A stretch of DNA of 64,000 nucleotides from JAAYDS01 sp012729155 (GCA_036774405.1 DAIPBO010000003.1:62001-126000), one strand, 5' to 3'. Positions 24,863 through 32,595 are shown, counted from the first letter of the stretch. Numbers and translations are program-made. The notes: generated from the sequence alone by a model not told the origin.

Positions 24863-26026
24863 ATGGGCGCGAGGCCAGCCATTACGAGCATCGAGGTGAT
24901 CGAGTACAGCTACAAGCTGCACGAGCTGGGCACCGACTATAACGGCTTTAACCTGGTGCACGTGCCTGGCAGCACCCTTACGCGCACCAACACGCTGGTG
25001 CTGGTGCACACCGATCAGGGGCTCACGGGGCACTGTTTGAGCAGCAGCGCCAACGTGGCCACGTTGCCGATGTTTGCCGACTATCTCATCGGCCAGAATG
25101 CCTTTGAGCGCGAAAAGATCAATCAAGACGTCAAGCGCGCCCTGCGCCAGATCGCGCGGGTGGGGCTGTCGGTGATCGACGTGGCACTGTGGGATATCGC
25201 CGGGCAGTACTATGACGCGCCCATCTGGGAGCTGCTGGGCGGCCATGTGCGCCCGCTCAAATGCTATGCCAGCACCACCCATGGCGACCACAACGGCGGG
25301 TTGAGCTCGCCCGAGGCGTATGCCGACTATGCCGAGCTGTGCCTGGGCAAGGGCTACCCGGCCTTCAAGATCCACGGCTGGGGCGATTCTCAGGTGGCGC
25401 TCGAGGTGGCCACCATCGAGGCGGTGGCCAAATGCGTGGGCGACCGCATGGACCTGATGCTCGACCCGGCCTGCGAGCTGAACACCTTTGGCGACACCAT
25501 TCAGGTGGGGCGGGCCTGTGATGCAGCGGGGTTCTACTGGCTCGAAGACCCCTTTAAAGACGGCGGCATCTCGCAGTTTGCCCACCGCAAGCTGCGGCAG
25601 ATCATCCGCACGCCACTGCTGATGACCGAGCACGTGCGCACGCTCGAGCCGCACGTCGACTTTGCGTTGGCCGACGCTACCGACTTTATCCGGGGCGACA
25701 TCGGCTATGACGGCATCACCGGCGTGATGAAGCTGGCCCACGCGGCCGAGGGGCTGGGGCTCGACATCGAGATGCACGGCTGTGGGCCGGCCATCCGCCA
25801 TGTGATGACCTCGCTGCGCAACACCAACTACTACGAGATGGGGCTGTTGAACCCCAAGAGCCCGGGCAGTTTCAGCCCCGCCTATACCGATTATGAGGAT
25901 GGGCTGGACGCCATCGACGCACAGGGCAATGTGTATGCCCCCACGGGGCCCGGCCTGGGCGTGACGCTCGACTGGGAGTACATCAAGGCGCATCAGGTAG
26001 CGCGAGTGGTGTATGGTCGTGCTTAG
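24863..26026 (+). CDS. Enolase-superfamily enzyme (mandelate racemase/muconate lactonizing type), K-x-H variant
   Basis: Predicted 387-residue dehydratase or racemase of carboxylate sugars. Barrel elements: K159-x-H161 (FKIHGWG), metal ligands D191 (LMLDPACELN), E218 (WLEDPF) and E246 (MTEHV), and a late His H295 (EMHGCG). K-x-H in place of K-x-K separates it from the enzyme at 6.3-7.4 kb, so the two should act on differently configured acids. AGGAGG lies upstream of the ATG. It is followed 43 bp later by an MDR dehydrogenase on the same strand, the same pairing as in the GRE operon. Confidence 0.88.
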   Translation: MGARPAITSIEVIEYSYKLHELGTDYNGFNLVHVPGSTLTRTNTLVLVHTDQGLTGHCLSSSANVATLPMFADYLIGQNAFEREKINQDVKRALRQIARVGLSVIDVALWDIAGQYYDAPIWELLGGHVRPLKCYASTTHGDHNGGLSSPEAYADYAELCLGKGYPAFKIHGWGDSQVALEVATIEAVAKCVGDRMDLMLDPACELNTFGDTIQVGRACDAAGFYWLEDPFKDGGISQFAHRKLRQIIRTPLLMTEHVRTLEPHVDFALADATDFIRGDIGYDGITGVMKLAHAAEGLGLDIEMHGCGPAIRHVMTSLRNTNYYEMGLLNPKSPGSFSPAYTDYEDGLDAIDAQGNVYAPTGPGLGVTLDWEYIKAHQVARVVYGRA

Positions 26027-26069
26027 GTCATACTAAGCATACTCTCTATATCAACTTGTTAGGAGCGGT

Positions 26070-27014
26070 ATGAAGACGAGGACGATCCAGTATCTGCCCG
26101 GCGGCGGGCTCGAGGTGGTGAGCGTTGATGTGCCCGAGCCCGGTCCGGGCGAGGTGCAGGTGCGTGGCAGCGCCTGCGGCATCTGCGCGTGGGACATCAA
26201 CACCTACCGCAGCGGCAATCAGGTGACGTGGGCGGCGCCGCCAGGCCACGAGGGCATCGGCCGGGTGGTCAAGGTGGGGCCGGGCGTCAAAGGCCTGCAA
26301 GAGGGCGACCGTGTGGCGGCCGGCGGCTTTGCGGGGCTGGCCAACGTGCCCGCCAGCAGCGCCTACAAGATGCCCGAGTCAGAGCTGGAGGACATCTACT
26401 GGCTGGTTGAGCCGCTCTCTTGCGTGGTGACGGGCGTGGATCATTGCGACCTCAAGATCGGCGACCGCGTGGCGGTGGTGGGCTGCGGCTTTATGGGGCT
26501 GCTGCTGGTGCAGTGTCTGGCGCGCTCGTTTGCCGAGCGGCTGGTGGCGGCCGATGTCTCGCCTGAGCGGCTGGCGCTGGCCAGTCAGTTTGGCGCCGAC
26601 ACGGTGCTCAACCCGCTGCAGGCCGATGCCGAGGCGCAGATCGCTGCGCTGCAGGCGCTCGAGATCGATACCGTGGTCGACGCCTCGGGCTCGCAGGCCG
26701 GCTTTGCGCTGACGCAGCGGCTGGTGCGCCGCGGCGGGCGCATCAATAACTTTGGCTGGATCCACGGCGATGTAACCATCAGCGGCGACGCCTGGCACAT
26801 GCTGGGTTATACGGTGGTCAACTCGTCGCCGGCGGCGCGCCTGCGCGATCCCTTCCCCACGGCCATTCGCCTGCTGGCGGCCGACCGGATAGACACCAGG
26901 CCGCTGGTGACACACGTGGTCTCGCTCGACGAGATGGGCGCGCTGCTGGCCAGCGTGGCAGCGGGCCAGGAGAAGCGGTACATCAAGGGCGTGGTGACGC
27001 TGCAGGACGCCTGA
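26070..27014 (+). CDS. Medium-chain (MDR) alcohol/polyol dehydrogenase
   Basis: A 314-residue NAD(P)-dependent dehydrogenase. The GroES-like domain has CGICAWDINTYRSG and a clear catalytic-zinc helix GHEGIGRVVKVGPGV. The Rossmann domain starts VAVVGCGFMGLLLVQCL. It is about 30 residues shorter than sorbitol- or threonine-type enzymes because the structural-zinc lobe (four clustered Cys) is missing. TAGGAG precedes the ATG. It is probably co-transcribed with the enolase-superfamily gene upstream, as a dehydrogenase/dehydratase pair in sugar-acid catabolism. Confidence 0.87.
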   Translation: MKTRTIQYLPGGGLEVVSVDVPEPGPGEVQVRGSACGICAWDINTYRSGNQVTWAAPPGHEGIGRVVKVGPGVKGLQEGDRVAAGGFAGLANVPASSAYKMPESELEDIYWLVEPLSCVVTGVDHCDLKIGDRVAVVGCGFMGLLLVQCLARSFAERLVAADVSPERLALASQFGADTVLNPLQADAEAQIAALQALEIDTVVDASGSQAGFALTQRLVRRGGRINNFGWIHGDVTISGDAWHMLGYTVVNSSPAARLRDPFPTAIRLLAADRIDTRPLVTHVVSLDEMGALLASVAAGQEKRYIKGVVTLQDA

Positions 27015-27043
27015 CGCGCGTGCCAACGGCCAACGAACAGAGC

Positions 27044-27643
27044 TCAGGTGGGGCGCTGACGCCCGGCCTGGGCTCTGGCCATACAGGCCGATATATCGGC
27101 GGCCAGCGCCTGTGCGGTGGCCGCATCGGTAAAGACCACCATCAGGCGCTTGCGACCAGCATAGAGCGATAGAGCGTGGCCGCGAGCATCCTGCTCGCAG
27201 CGCTCGACCTGGCGCCAGGCTACGCGCTCTACCTGCCGCGAGGCGGCCATGAGCCCCGCCCCCATGGCAGTGGGGCGCCCCGAGAGCAGCAGCAACAGGT
27301 TGACAGCGCGGTTGCGCCGCGCCGTGCCGCCAGCGGGGCGGCCCTCGATGCCCTCATCGTCGAGGCGGTAGATCATCTCGTAGCGGCCGCCATACAACAC
27401 GCCGATGGCGATGACGGCCAACACCAGCAGCGTAGCGGCCACCAGCCCCGCAATGCCCAGCACCTTGCCCACATAGGCCCAGGTGAGCGGGTCTCCCAGA
27501 GCGATCAGCAACAGGGCCACCAGCAGCACACCGCTGCCCAGGGCCAGGCCGAGCTGGCGCAGCACCAGACTCTGCCGCCAGAGCGACATGGTGACGCGGT
27601 AGGTGCGGCTGACATCGGCCGATGAGGGCGAGGTTGTGGTCAC
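27044..27643 (-). CDS. Two-helix membrane protein of unknown function
   Basis: A 199-residue protein starting at a GTG with GAGGAG upstream. Two hydrophobic segments (~residues 30-50 and 58-86) are followed by a soluble C-terminal domain with alternating beta-like stretches (YEMIYRLDDEGIEGRPAGG, LMVVFTDAATAQAL). These resemble bacterial PH-like (bPH) or YcxB-type domains in layout, but I do not recognise it securely. It faces the PadR gene across a divergent region and converges with the MDR gene. No function is assigned. Confidence 0.6.
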   Translation of the reverse strand: MTTTSPSSADVSRTYRVTMSLWRQSLVLRQLGLALGSGVLLVALLLIALGDPLTWAYVGKVLGIAGLVAATLLVLAVIAIGVLYGGRYEMIYRLDDEGIEGRPAGGTARRNRAVNLLLLLSGRPTAMGAGLMAASRQVERVAWRQVERCEQDARGHALSLYAGRKRLMVVFTDAATAQALAADISACMARAQAGRQRPT

Positions 27644-27718
27644 GGCGGCTCCTCACGTCAGAGATGCGCTATTGTGCAACGTGCGCCCAACGAACGCAAC
27701 CAGGCCTCAAGCGCACAT

Positions 27719-27747
27719 TTGACAGGCGACAGGCTATATGCTATACT
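27719..27747 (+). promoter_or_regulatory. padR operon promoter
   Basis: TTGACA (27719-27724), 17-bp spacer, TATACT (27742-27747), near-perfect sigma-70 promoter 48 bp before the padR ATG. Confidence 0.85.
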
Positions 27748-27768
27748 CTATTTGCAATAAGCAAATAG
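27748..27768. promoter_or_regulatory. Operator: PadR-type inverted repeat at the transcription start
   Basis: CTATTTGC-AATAA-GCAAATAG, perfect 8-bp arms, begins at the base after the -10 and spans the expected start site. The AT-rich dyad contrasts with the GC-rich surroundings and fits autorepression by the PadR protein encoded next. Confidence 0.8.
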
Positions 27769-27794
27769 CCAAGAACAACTAGCAGGAGTATAGC

Positions 27795-28211
27795 ATGTTT
27801 GGACGAGGGCCTGGGCGGCATCGTGGCGGTGGGCGTGGCGGTGGCAGGCCGCGGCGCATTCGGCGCTTTCTTGAGCCAGCGGTGCTGCTGTTGCTGCATC
27901 GTGGGCCCAACCATGGCTATGGCATTGCCGCCGAGCTGAACGATCTCGGGTTGGAGAACTATCCCGTGGACGGCAGCGTGGTCTATCGCGTGCTGTACAG
28001 CCTGGAAGAGCAGGGTATGGTGGCCTCGACGCGCGATGCCGTCGAAAGCGCGGGCCCGCCCAGGCGTGTCTACCGCCTGACGCCCGACGGAGATGCCTAC
28101 CTGTTGGCGTGGATCGACGACCTGCGCGAGACAGAGCGCATGTTGCGTCGGTTTATCGACGTGTATGCCGAGACGCACGCAGCGTCACCCGAGGCTGCCG
28201 AGCAGGATTAG
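27795..28211 (+). CDS. PadR-family transcriptional regulator
   Basis: A 138-residue winged-helix regulator. A Gly/Arg-rich N-terminus (~25 residues) precedes the PadR domain: PAVLLLLHRGPNHGYGIAAEL, then VDGSVVYRVLYSLEEQGMV and RVYRLTPDGDAYL. A C-terminal helix for dimerisation follows. AGGAG precedes the ATG. It is the first gene of an operon for NifX-type and MinD-type proteins. With the perfect dyad on its promoter it very likely represses itself and the operon until an unknown signal, perhaps a metal or redox cue, binds. Confidence 0.9.
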   Translation: MFGRGPGRHRGGGRGGGRPRRIRRFLEPAVLLLLHRGPNHGYGIAAELNDLGLENYPVDGSVVYRVLYSLEEQGMVASTRDAVESAGPPRRVYRLTPDGDAYLLAWIDDLRETERMLRRFIDVYAETHAASPEAAEQD

Positions 28212-28251
28212 GATCGAAGGACAGCACCACTCAGAGCAAGGAGAGTAACGG

Positions 28252-28644
28252 ATGAAGATCGCCTGTGTAACCGATGACGGCCAGACTATCAGCGCACATT
28301 TTGGGCGAGCGCAATACTATGCCGTGTTGACGGTGGCTGAGGGCCAGATCGTGGCGCGTGAGCTGCGGCCCAAGATCGGGCACTCGCAGTTTGGGCACAC
28401 GCAGCATGTGGATGATCAGGGGCGCAGCGGCACGGGTGCCGACAGCCATAGCAAGCATGTGAGCATGGCCGCCGTCATCGACGACTGTGAGGCCTTGCTG
28501 TGCCGAGGGATGGGCTATGGGGCCTATCAGAGCATGGAACAGGTTGGGATCAAGCCGGTGGTTACAGACATCGGCGAGGTGGACGCGGCCGCGCTGGCCT
28601 ATGCGGCCGGCACGCTCATCGACCACACCGAGCTGTTGCACTAG
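28252..28644 (+). CDS. NifX/NafY-family (dinitrogenase iron-molybdenum cofactor binding) protein
   Basis: A 130-residue protein with the RNase H-like NifX/NafY fold: MKIACVTDDGQTISAHFGRAQYYAVL, a middle His-rich loop (HSQFGHTQHVDD), and MGYGAYQSMEQVGIKPVVT. The family carries or chaperones metal clusters such as FeMo-cofactor precursors or the Mo-Cu cluster of orange protein (ORP). No nif structural genes are visible in the window, so nitrogen fixation is not implied. AAGGAG upstream. Second gene of the PadR operon; a paralogue follows at 28931. Confidence 0.85.
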   Translation: MKIACVTDDGQTISAHFGRAQYYAVLTVAEGQIVARELRPKIGHSQFGHTQHVDDQGRSGTGADSHSKHVSMAAVIDDCEALLCRGMGYGAYQSMEQVGIKPVVTDIGEVDAAALAYAAGTLIDHTELLH

Positions 28645-28697
28645 GTGTTGGGCCCCGCGCAAGGGCGCACGGGGCGAGTTCAGAGAGGCGGCAAGAG

Positions 28698-28892
28698 ATG
28701 GGCAGAGGAAGAGGCGGCGGTGCAGGGTTGGGCCAGGGCACAGGCGGTGGCCGCGGAGGCGGCTGGGCCGCAGGGCCTGGCGGGTATTGTGTGTGCCCCA
28801 AGTGCGGGCACCGTGAAGAGCATGTGCGTACGCAGCCCTGCACCATGCGCACATGCCCCAAGTGCGGCACGCGGCTGGTGCGTGCAGCGTAA
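28698..28892 (+). CDS. Small Gly-rich zinc-ribbon protein
   Basis: A 64-residue protein. The first half is nearly all Gly, Arg and Ala (GRGRGGGAGLGQGTGG). The second half has two Cys pairs, CVCPKCGH and CPKCGTRL, forming a probable zinc or Fe-S knuckle with CTMRT between. Similar small proteins accompany NifX/MinD clusters in anaerobes. The start at 28698 has only a modest AAGAGA upstream. It lies between the two NifX-type genes in the same operon. A metal-transfer or scaffold role is inference. Confidence 0.75.
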   Translation: MGRGRGGGAGLGQGTGGGRGGGWAAGPGGYCVCPKCGHREEHVRTQPCTMRTCPKCGTRLVRAA

Positions 28893-28930
28893 CGCTCGGC
28901 ACCGGCACAAGACAGAACACAGGAGGACAG

Positions 28931-29362
28931 ATGAAGATCGCGGTAAGTAGCACGGCGCCGGGCGCAGAGGCGCAGGTTAGCCCTATCTTTGGGCGCTGCA
29001 ATTGCTTTGTGGTGGTCGACACCGAAACGCAAGCGGTGGCGAGCCTGGCGAACCCCGCTCTGGGGGCGTCGGGCGGCGCGGGCATCCAGTCGGCGCAGTA
29101 CATCGTGCAGCAGGGCGTGCAGGCGGTCATCAGCGGCAACGTGGGCCCCAACGCCATGCAGGTGTTGAACGCGGCCGGCGTAGACGTGTACGCAGCCACC
29201 GGCGGCACCGTTGCTGAAGTGGTGGCCGCGCTGCAGGCCGGCCAGCTCGAGGCGCTCACGGGCCCGTCGGTGGCCAAGGATTTCGGCAAGGGCGGCCCGA
29301 TGGGAGGCATGGGCGGTGGCCGTGGCATGGGCGGCGGTATGGGCCGCGGGAGGGGCCTGTGA
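28931..29362 (+). CDS. NifX/NafY-family protein with Gly/Met-rich tail
   Basis: A 143-residue protein. The core (1-~110) is NifX-like: VSPIFGRCNCFVVVDT, QSAQYIVQQGVQAVISGNVGPNAMQVLNAAGV, and EVVAALQAGQLE. The final ~30 residues are a low-complexity Gly/Met/Arg tail (GGMGGGRGMGGGMGRGRG), which could bind soft metals through its methionines. AGGAGG lies upstream of the ATG. Its stop overlaps the next GTG (GTGA), coupling it to the first MinD-type ATPase. The likely cargo is a metal cluster. Confidence 0.87.
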   Translation: MKIAVSSTAPGAEAQVSPIFGRCNCFVVVDTETQAVASLANPALGASGGAGIQSAQYIVQQGVQAVISGNVGPNAMQVLNAAGVDVYAATGGTVAEVVAALQAGQLEALTGPSVAKDFGKGGPMGGMGGGRGMGGGMGRGRGL

Positions 29363-30246
29363 GGCTGGTCATCGCCAGTGGCAAAGGCGGCACGGGCAAG
29401 ACGCTGGTGGCCACCAGTCTGGCGCTGGTGGCGGCTGAGCGGGCCACTGGCAGCGACGCGCTGCCCGCGCTGCTCGATGCTGACGTCGAGGCGCCCAACG
29501 TTGCGCTATTCGTGCGGGCCGAGGTCAGCGAGACGGTGGCGGTGGAGCGATTGGTGCCGGTGGTAAATGCAGCGCTGTGCACCCATTGTGGCCGCTGCGC
29601 CGAGGTGTGTCAGTTCAACGCCATCGCGGCGCTGCCGACGCAGACGCTGGTGTTTGCCGAGCTGTGCCATGGCTGTGGGAGTTGTGCCTTGCAGTGCCCG
29701 GCCGGTGCCATCACAGAAGAACCACAGCCCATGGGCCGTGTGACGCTGGGGCAGGCAGCCGGGCTACGCCTGGGCGAGGGCGAGCTGCAGGTGGGCGAGG
29801 CCATGGCCACGCCGGTGATCCGGGCGCTCAAGCACGAGGCACAGCGACGCGGCTGGGACGGAGAGGCGCTGACCATCATCGACGCGCCCCCTGGCACCGC
29901 GTGCCCGGTGATCGAGGCGCTGCGTGGCGCCGATGCGGCCCTGCTGGTCACCGAGCCGACGCCCTTTGGCCTGCACGACCTGCGCATGGCGGTAGAGGTG
30001 GCGCGCGATGTGTTGGGCCTGCCCGTGGGCGTGGCCATCAACCGCGACGACGGCGGCGATGGCTCGGTGGCGGCCTACTGTGCTCAAGAGGGGCTGCCGG
30101 TGCTGTTACGGTTGCCGCTAGAGCGCGAGATAGCCGCGGCCTACTCTGACGGGCAGCCGCTGGTCACCGCTCTGCCGAGGTATCGACCGACGTTTGAGGC
30201 GGCGCTCGACGCGCTGCTGGCGCTGGCTGAGGAGGCGCGGCCATGA
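29359..30246 (+). CDS. MinD/Mrp-type ATPase with inserted ferredoxin domain (first)
   Basis: A 295-residue P-loop ATPase. It has the deviant Walker A SGKGGTGKT near residue 8 (signature Lys first) and LLDADVEAPN. Residues ~72-115 are a 2x[4Fe-4S] ferredoxin insert (CTHCGRCAEVC and CHGCGSCALQC), then IIDAPPGTACP. This fused form is typical of the ORP ATPases and NifX-associated Mrp proteins in anaerobes, where it is linked to metal-cluster handling. The GTG start overlaps the upstream stop (GTGA). It forms an obligate-looking pair with the next gene. Confidence 0.9.
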   Translation: MRLVIASGKGGTGKTLVATSLALVAAERATGSDALPALLDADVEAPNVALFVRAEVSETVAVERLVPVVNAALCTHCGRCAEVCQFNAIAALPTQTLVFAELCHGCGSCALQCPAGAITEEPQPMGRVTLGQAAGLRLGEGELQVGEAMATPVIRALKHEAQRRGWDGEALTIIDAPPGTACPVIEALRGADAALLVTEPTPFGLHDLRMAVEVARDVLGLPVGVAINRDDGGDGSVAAYCAQEGLPVLLRLPLEREIAAAYSDGQPLVTALPRYRPTFEAALDALLALAEEARP

Positions 30247-31124
30247 AGCAGTTGGTGGTGTTGGGCGGCAAAGGAGGCACCGGCAAGACCACGGTGGTGG
30301 CAGCGCTAGCGCAGCTGATGGCCACTGAGGGCCGACTGGTGCTGGCCGATGCTGATGTGGACGCGCCCAACCTGGGGCTGCTGCTGGCGCCCGAGGTGCT
30401 CTACGGCGAGCGGTTTGTTGGCGGCAGCGAGGCGGTGATCGACGAGACGGCCTGCATTGGCTGTGGCACCTGCCAGGACGTGTGTCGCTACGATGCCGTT
30501 TTGGCCACTGATGGTGTGTATACCGTCGACGCCATCGCGTGCGAGGGCTGCGCGGCCTGCCACTATGCCTGTCCGGCAGGGTGCATCGATATGGAGCCGG
30601 CCGAGAGTGGTGAGTGGTATCGCTCGATGACACGGTTGGGCGACCTGGTGCATGCTCGGCTGTTCGCCGGGCAAGAGAACTCGGGCAAGCTGGTGAGTCT
30701 GGTGCGCCATCAGGCGCAGGTGCTGGCCCAAGACCGCGACGCCAGGTGGGTGCTGATCGACGGCTCGCCGGGCATTGGCTGTCCGGTGATCGCCGCCGTC
30801 ACAGGCGCCGATCTGGCACTGATGGTGGCCGAGCCGACGGTGTCGGGCCAGCACGACCTGGACCGCGTGTTGGGCGTGGCGGCGCACTTTCGGGTGCCGG
30901 CTGCCGTGGTCATCAACAAGGGAGACATCAACCCTGGACGCAGCGCCGAGATCGAGGCCTACTGTCGCGAGCGGGATCTGCCCATGCTGGGCGTGCTGCC
31001 CTATGACGACGCGGCCATGGCGGCCATGCGCCAGGGGCGCACCGTCACCGAGGCATCAGACGGGCCGCTGGCGCAGGCCCTGCGGGGGCTTTGGGCTGTG
31101 CTCAAGCCGATGCTTGGGCAGTGA
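30243..31124 (+). CDS. MinD/Mrp-type ATPase with inserted ferredoxin domain (second)
   Basis: A 293-residue paralogue of the preceding ATPase: Walker A LGGKGGTGKTT, LADADVDAPNLGLL, ferredoxin insert CIGCGTCQDVC and CEGCAACHYAC, then LIDGSPGIGCPVIAAVTGAD and VINKGDINPG. ATGA overlap with the upstream stop indicates coupling and probably heterodimer assembly. Together they offer two ATPase sites and four [4Fe-4S] clusters, suited to loading or unloading clusters on the NifX-type proteins. Confidence 0.92.
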   Translation: MKQLVVLGGKGGTGKTTVVAALAQLMATEGRLVLADADVDAPNLGLLLAPEVLYGERFVGGSEAVIDETACIGCGTCQDVCRYDAVLATDGVYTVDAIACEGCAACHYACPAGCIDMEPAESGEWYRSMTRLGDLVHARLFAGQENSGKLVSLVRHQAQVLAQDRDARWVLIDGSPGIGCPVIAAVTGADLALMVAEPTVSGQHDLDRVLGVAAHFRVPAAVVINKGDINPGRSAEIEAYCRERDLPMLGVLPYDDAAMAAMRQGRTVTEASDGPLAQALRGLWAVLKPMLGQ

Positions 31125-31169
31125 CGGGCAGCGGCTGATGTCGTGTTTGTGTGCAAAGGAGGAAATGAC

Positions 31170-31367
31170 ATGCCATTGAGAGATGGAACCGGGCCCTCGG
31201 GTGCGGGGGCGATGACTGGCAGAGGTCTGGGCGATTGCGGCGATGGCGCCACTCGTCGCGGGTTGTTCGGTGGCCTGTTTGGCCGTGGCACAGGGCTCTT
31301 TGGCCGGAGGCGTCGTCCTATGGGCGGACGCCGGCTGGCGGGCCGTGGGCGCCGCTGGCGCAGGTGA
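31170..31367 (+). CDS. DUF5320-like small basic protein
   Basis: A 65-residue Gly/Arg-rich protein. The N-terminus MPLRDGTGPSGAGAMTGRG followed by LGDC matches the opening of DUF5320 proteins (MPRGDxTGPxGxGPMTGRGxGxC) that accompany NifX/Mrp clusters. The rest is low-complexity basic sequence with no C-terminal helix. AGGAGG sits seven bases upstream. Function unknown; it is probably a short paralogue of the next gene. Confidence 0.7.
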   Translation: MPLRDGTGPSGAGAMTGRGLGDCGDGATRRGLFGGLFGRGTGLFGRRRRPMGGRRLAGRGRRWRR

Positions 31368-31429
31368 GTGTTGGCGTTGGTGACGGATGCCGCGCCGCGA
31401 GAGCGAACGTACACAGAAGGAGAGCGTAT

Positions 31430-31984
31430 TTGAGACGGCGAGTATATACCGGGCCGTGGGTTGCACGGTCGATGGGCGGCAGGCGCAGGGCCTACCGCGA
31501 GCGGTACGACGCACCTGGGACTGCCCAGGGCGGGTTTGGTGGGCGCTGGCGATGGACGCCGCGCTACAAGAGACAGCATCTACATACAAGGAGGCATCAC
31601 ATGCCACGAGGAGATCGCACAGGGCCCTGGGGTGCAGGGCCGATGACAGGCAGAGGAATGGGCTATTGCGCTGGCTATGACGCGCCGGGCTATGTCGATG
31701 GCGGGTTTGGCGGGCGCTGGTTTGGCCGGGGCGGACGCGGCTTTTGGGGGCGGGGCGCCTGGGGCGGAGGCTATGGCCGTCGCTACGGGTACTATGCCAC
31801 CGGGCTGCCACGCTGGGCGCGTTTTGGGGGCTACTGGGGGCCAGAGGGCTACCCGCCAGCACCCACAGCCGCCGAGCGGGCCGAGATGCTCAAAGCGCAC
31901 CTTGAGGGGCTGCGCAACGAGCTCGCCGCCGTGGAAGAGGAACTGGCCGGGCTCGAGCGTGAGGCAGAGGAACAGGGCGAGTGA
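31430..31984 (+). CDS. DUF5320-like protein, tandemly duplicated; two possible starts
   Basis: The secure part starts at ATG 31601 (127 residues): MPRGDRTGPWGAGPMTGRGM, YDAPGYVDGGFGGRW, an aromatic/Gly-rich middle, and a C-terminal coiled-coil-like helix (KAHLEGLRNELAAVEEELAGLE). Reading upstream in frame to a TTG at 31430, with AAGGAG seven bases before it, adds a diverged copy of the same module (TGPW, SMGGRRRAYRERYDAPG, GGFGGRW) without any stop. Both starts have excellent ribosome sites. So the locus either makes a 184-residue two-module protein, a 127-residue one, or both. The Gly/Tyr-rich modules and helix suggest oligomerisation; the role is unknown. Confidence 0.7.
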   Translation: MRRRVYTGPWVARSMGGRRRAYRERYDAPGTAQGGFGGRWRWTPRYKRQHLHTRRHHMPRGDRTGPWGAGPMTGRGMGYCAGYDAPGYVDGGFGGRWFGRGGRGFWGRGAWGGGYGRRYGYYATGLPRWARFGGYWGPEGYPPAPTAAERAEMLKAHLEGLRNELAAVEEELAGLEREAEEQGE

Positions 31985-32016
31985 GCTTGACGGGCTGAGA
32001 CTCGCCCTGCGGGGTG

Positions 32017-32048
32017 GCGTGTGGAGACCGCACGCGGTCTCCACACGC
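32017..32048 (+). terminator. Hairpin between the DUF5320-like and ferredoxin genes
   Basis: Perfect 15-bp stem (GCGTGTGGAGACCGC with its complement, effectively 13 bp with a 6-nt loop). No T-tract. It may end part of the operon transcript or lower ferredoxin expression. Confidence 0.6.
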
Positions 32049-32114
32049 ACACTGACAAGTGTACTGGCCCGCGAGCGCCTTGCCAAGCGGGCCGATCAGG
32101 CGAGGAGCATCGCC

Positions 32115-32522
32115 ATGCTTTGTGTAGATATCGATCGGTGCACCGGCTGTGGTCGGTGCGTTGTTGTTTGTGAGCCCGGCGCTATTGCCATCTACAAAGG
32201 GCGCGCACGGATAGACGAGGCGCGGTGCACGGGCTGTGGAGCCTGTATCGAGGCCTGCCCCGAGGATGCGCTGCTGTGGGCCGAGGCGGTTGAGGCAGCG
32301 CCCGCTCTGCCTGCCAGGTCGCCAACAAAGGCGCTGCAGGTGCGGCGGCCGGGCGTTGTGGCTGCCGTAGGTACTGCGTTGTTGGCCATCGGGCGGGCGG
32401 CGTTGCCGGCCATCGAGTGGGCCCTGGAGCGTTTGGCGCGCAGCAGAGAGCGCTCGCCGGGTGAGCAGCGCGGGCAAGATAGGGTGCGTGGCGGCCACCA
32501 GCACCGCCACCGCGGCGGCTGA
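32115..32522 (+). CDS. 2x[4Fe-4S] ferredoxin with amphipathic C-terminal extension
   Basis: A 135-residue protein. Residues ~5-55 hold two CxxCxxC...C motifs (CTGCGRCVVVCEPGAI and CTGCGACIEACPEDAL), a low-potential bacterial ferredoxin. The remaining ~75 residues include a hydrophobic helix (VVAAVGTALLAIGRAALPAI) and an Arg/His-rich tail, so it may associate with the membrane. ATG at 32115 has GAGGAG upstream. Last gene of the PadR operon, separated from it by a hairpin; it could supply electrons or clusters to the MinD-type ATPases. Confidence 0.85.
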   Translation: MLCVDIDRCTGCGRCVVVCEPGAIAIYKGRARIDEARCTGCGACIEACPEDALLWAEAVEAAPALPARSPTKALQVRRPGVVAAVGTALLAIGRAALPAIEWALERLARSRERSPGEQRGQDRVRGGHQHRHRGG

Positions 32523-32561
32523 GGCCGCGTCGCCTGGAGCGCATGAAAGCGCTCGACGATA

Positions 32562-32589
32562 TTGCATTTGCCGATTGCGACGCTATAAT
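32562..32589 (+). promoter_or_regulatory. Promoter of the PotD-type operon
   Basis: TATAAT (32584-32589, perfect) with TTGCAT (32562-32567) at 16-bp spacing. The nearest downstream gene start is 390 bp away, implying a long leader. Confidence 0.65.
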
Positions 32590-32595
32590 AGCGCC

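Noticed and set aside
24755..25993. 412-codon open frame antisense to the enolase-superfamily gene
   Set aside because: Protein composition is low-quality and it would cover the consensus minus-strand promoter and the inverted repeat at 24787.
31387..31680. 97-codon open frame (MPRRESERTQ...) overlapping the DUF5320-like locus
   Set aside because: Its composition is unlike its neighbours; another frame of the same DNA encodes the recognisable duplicated module.
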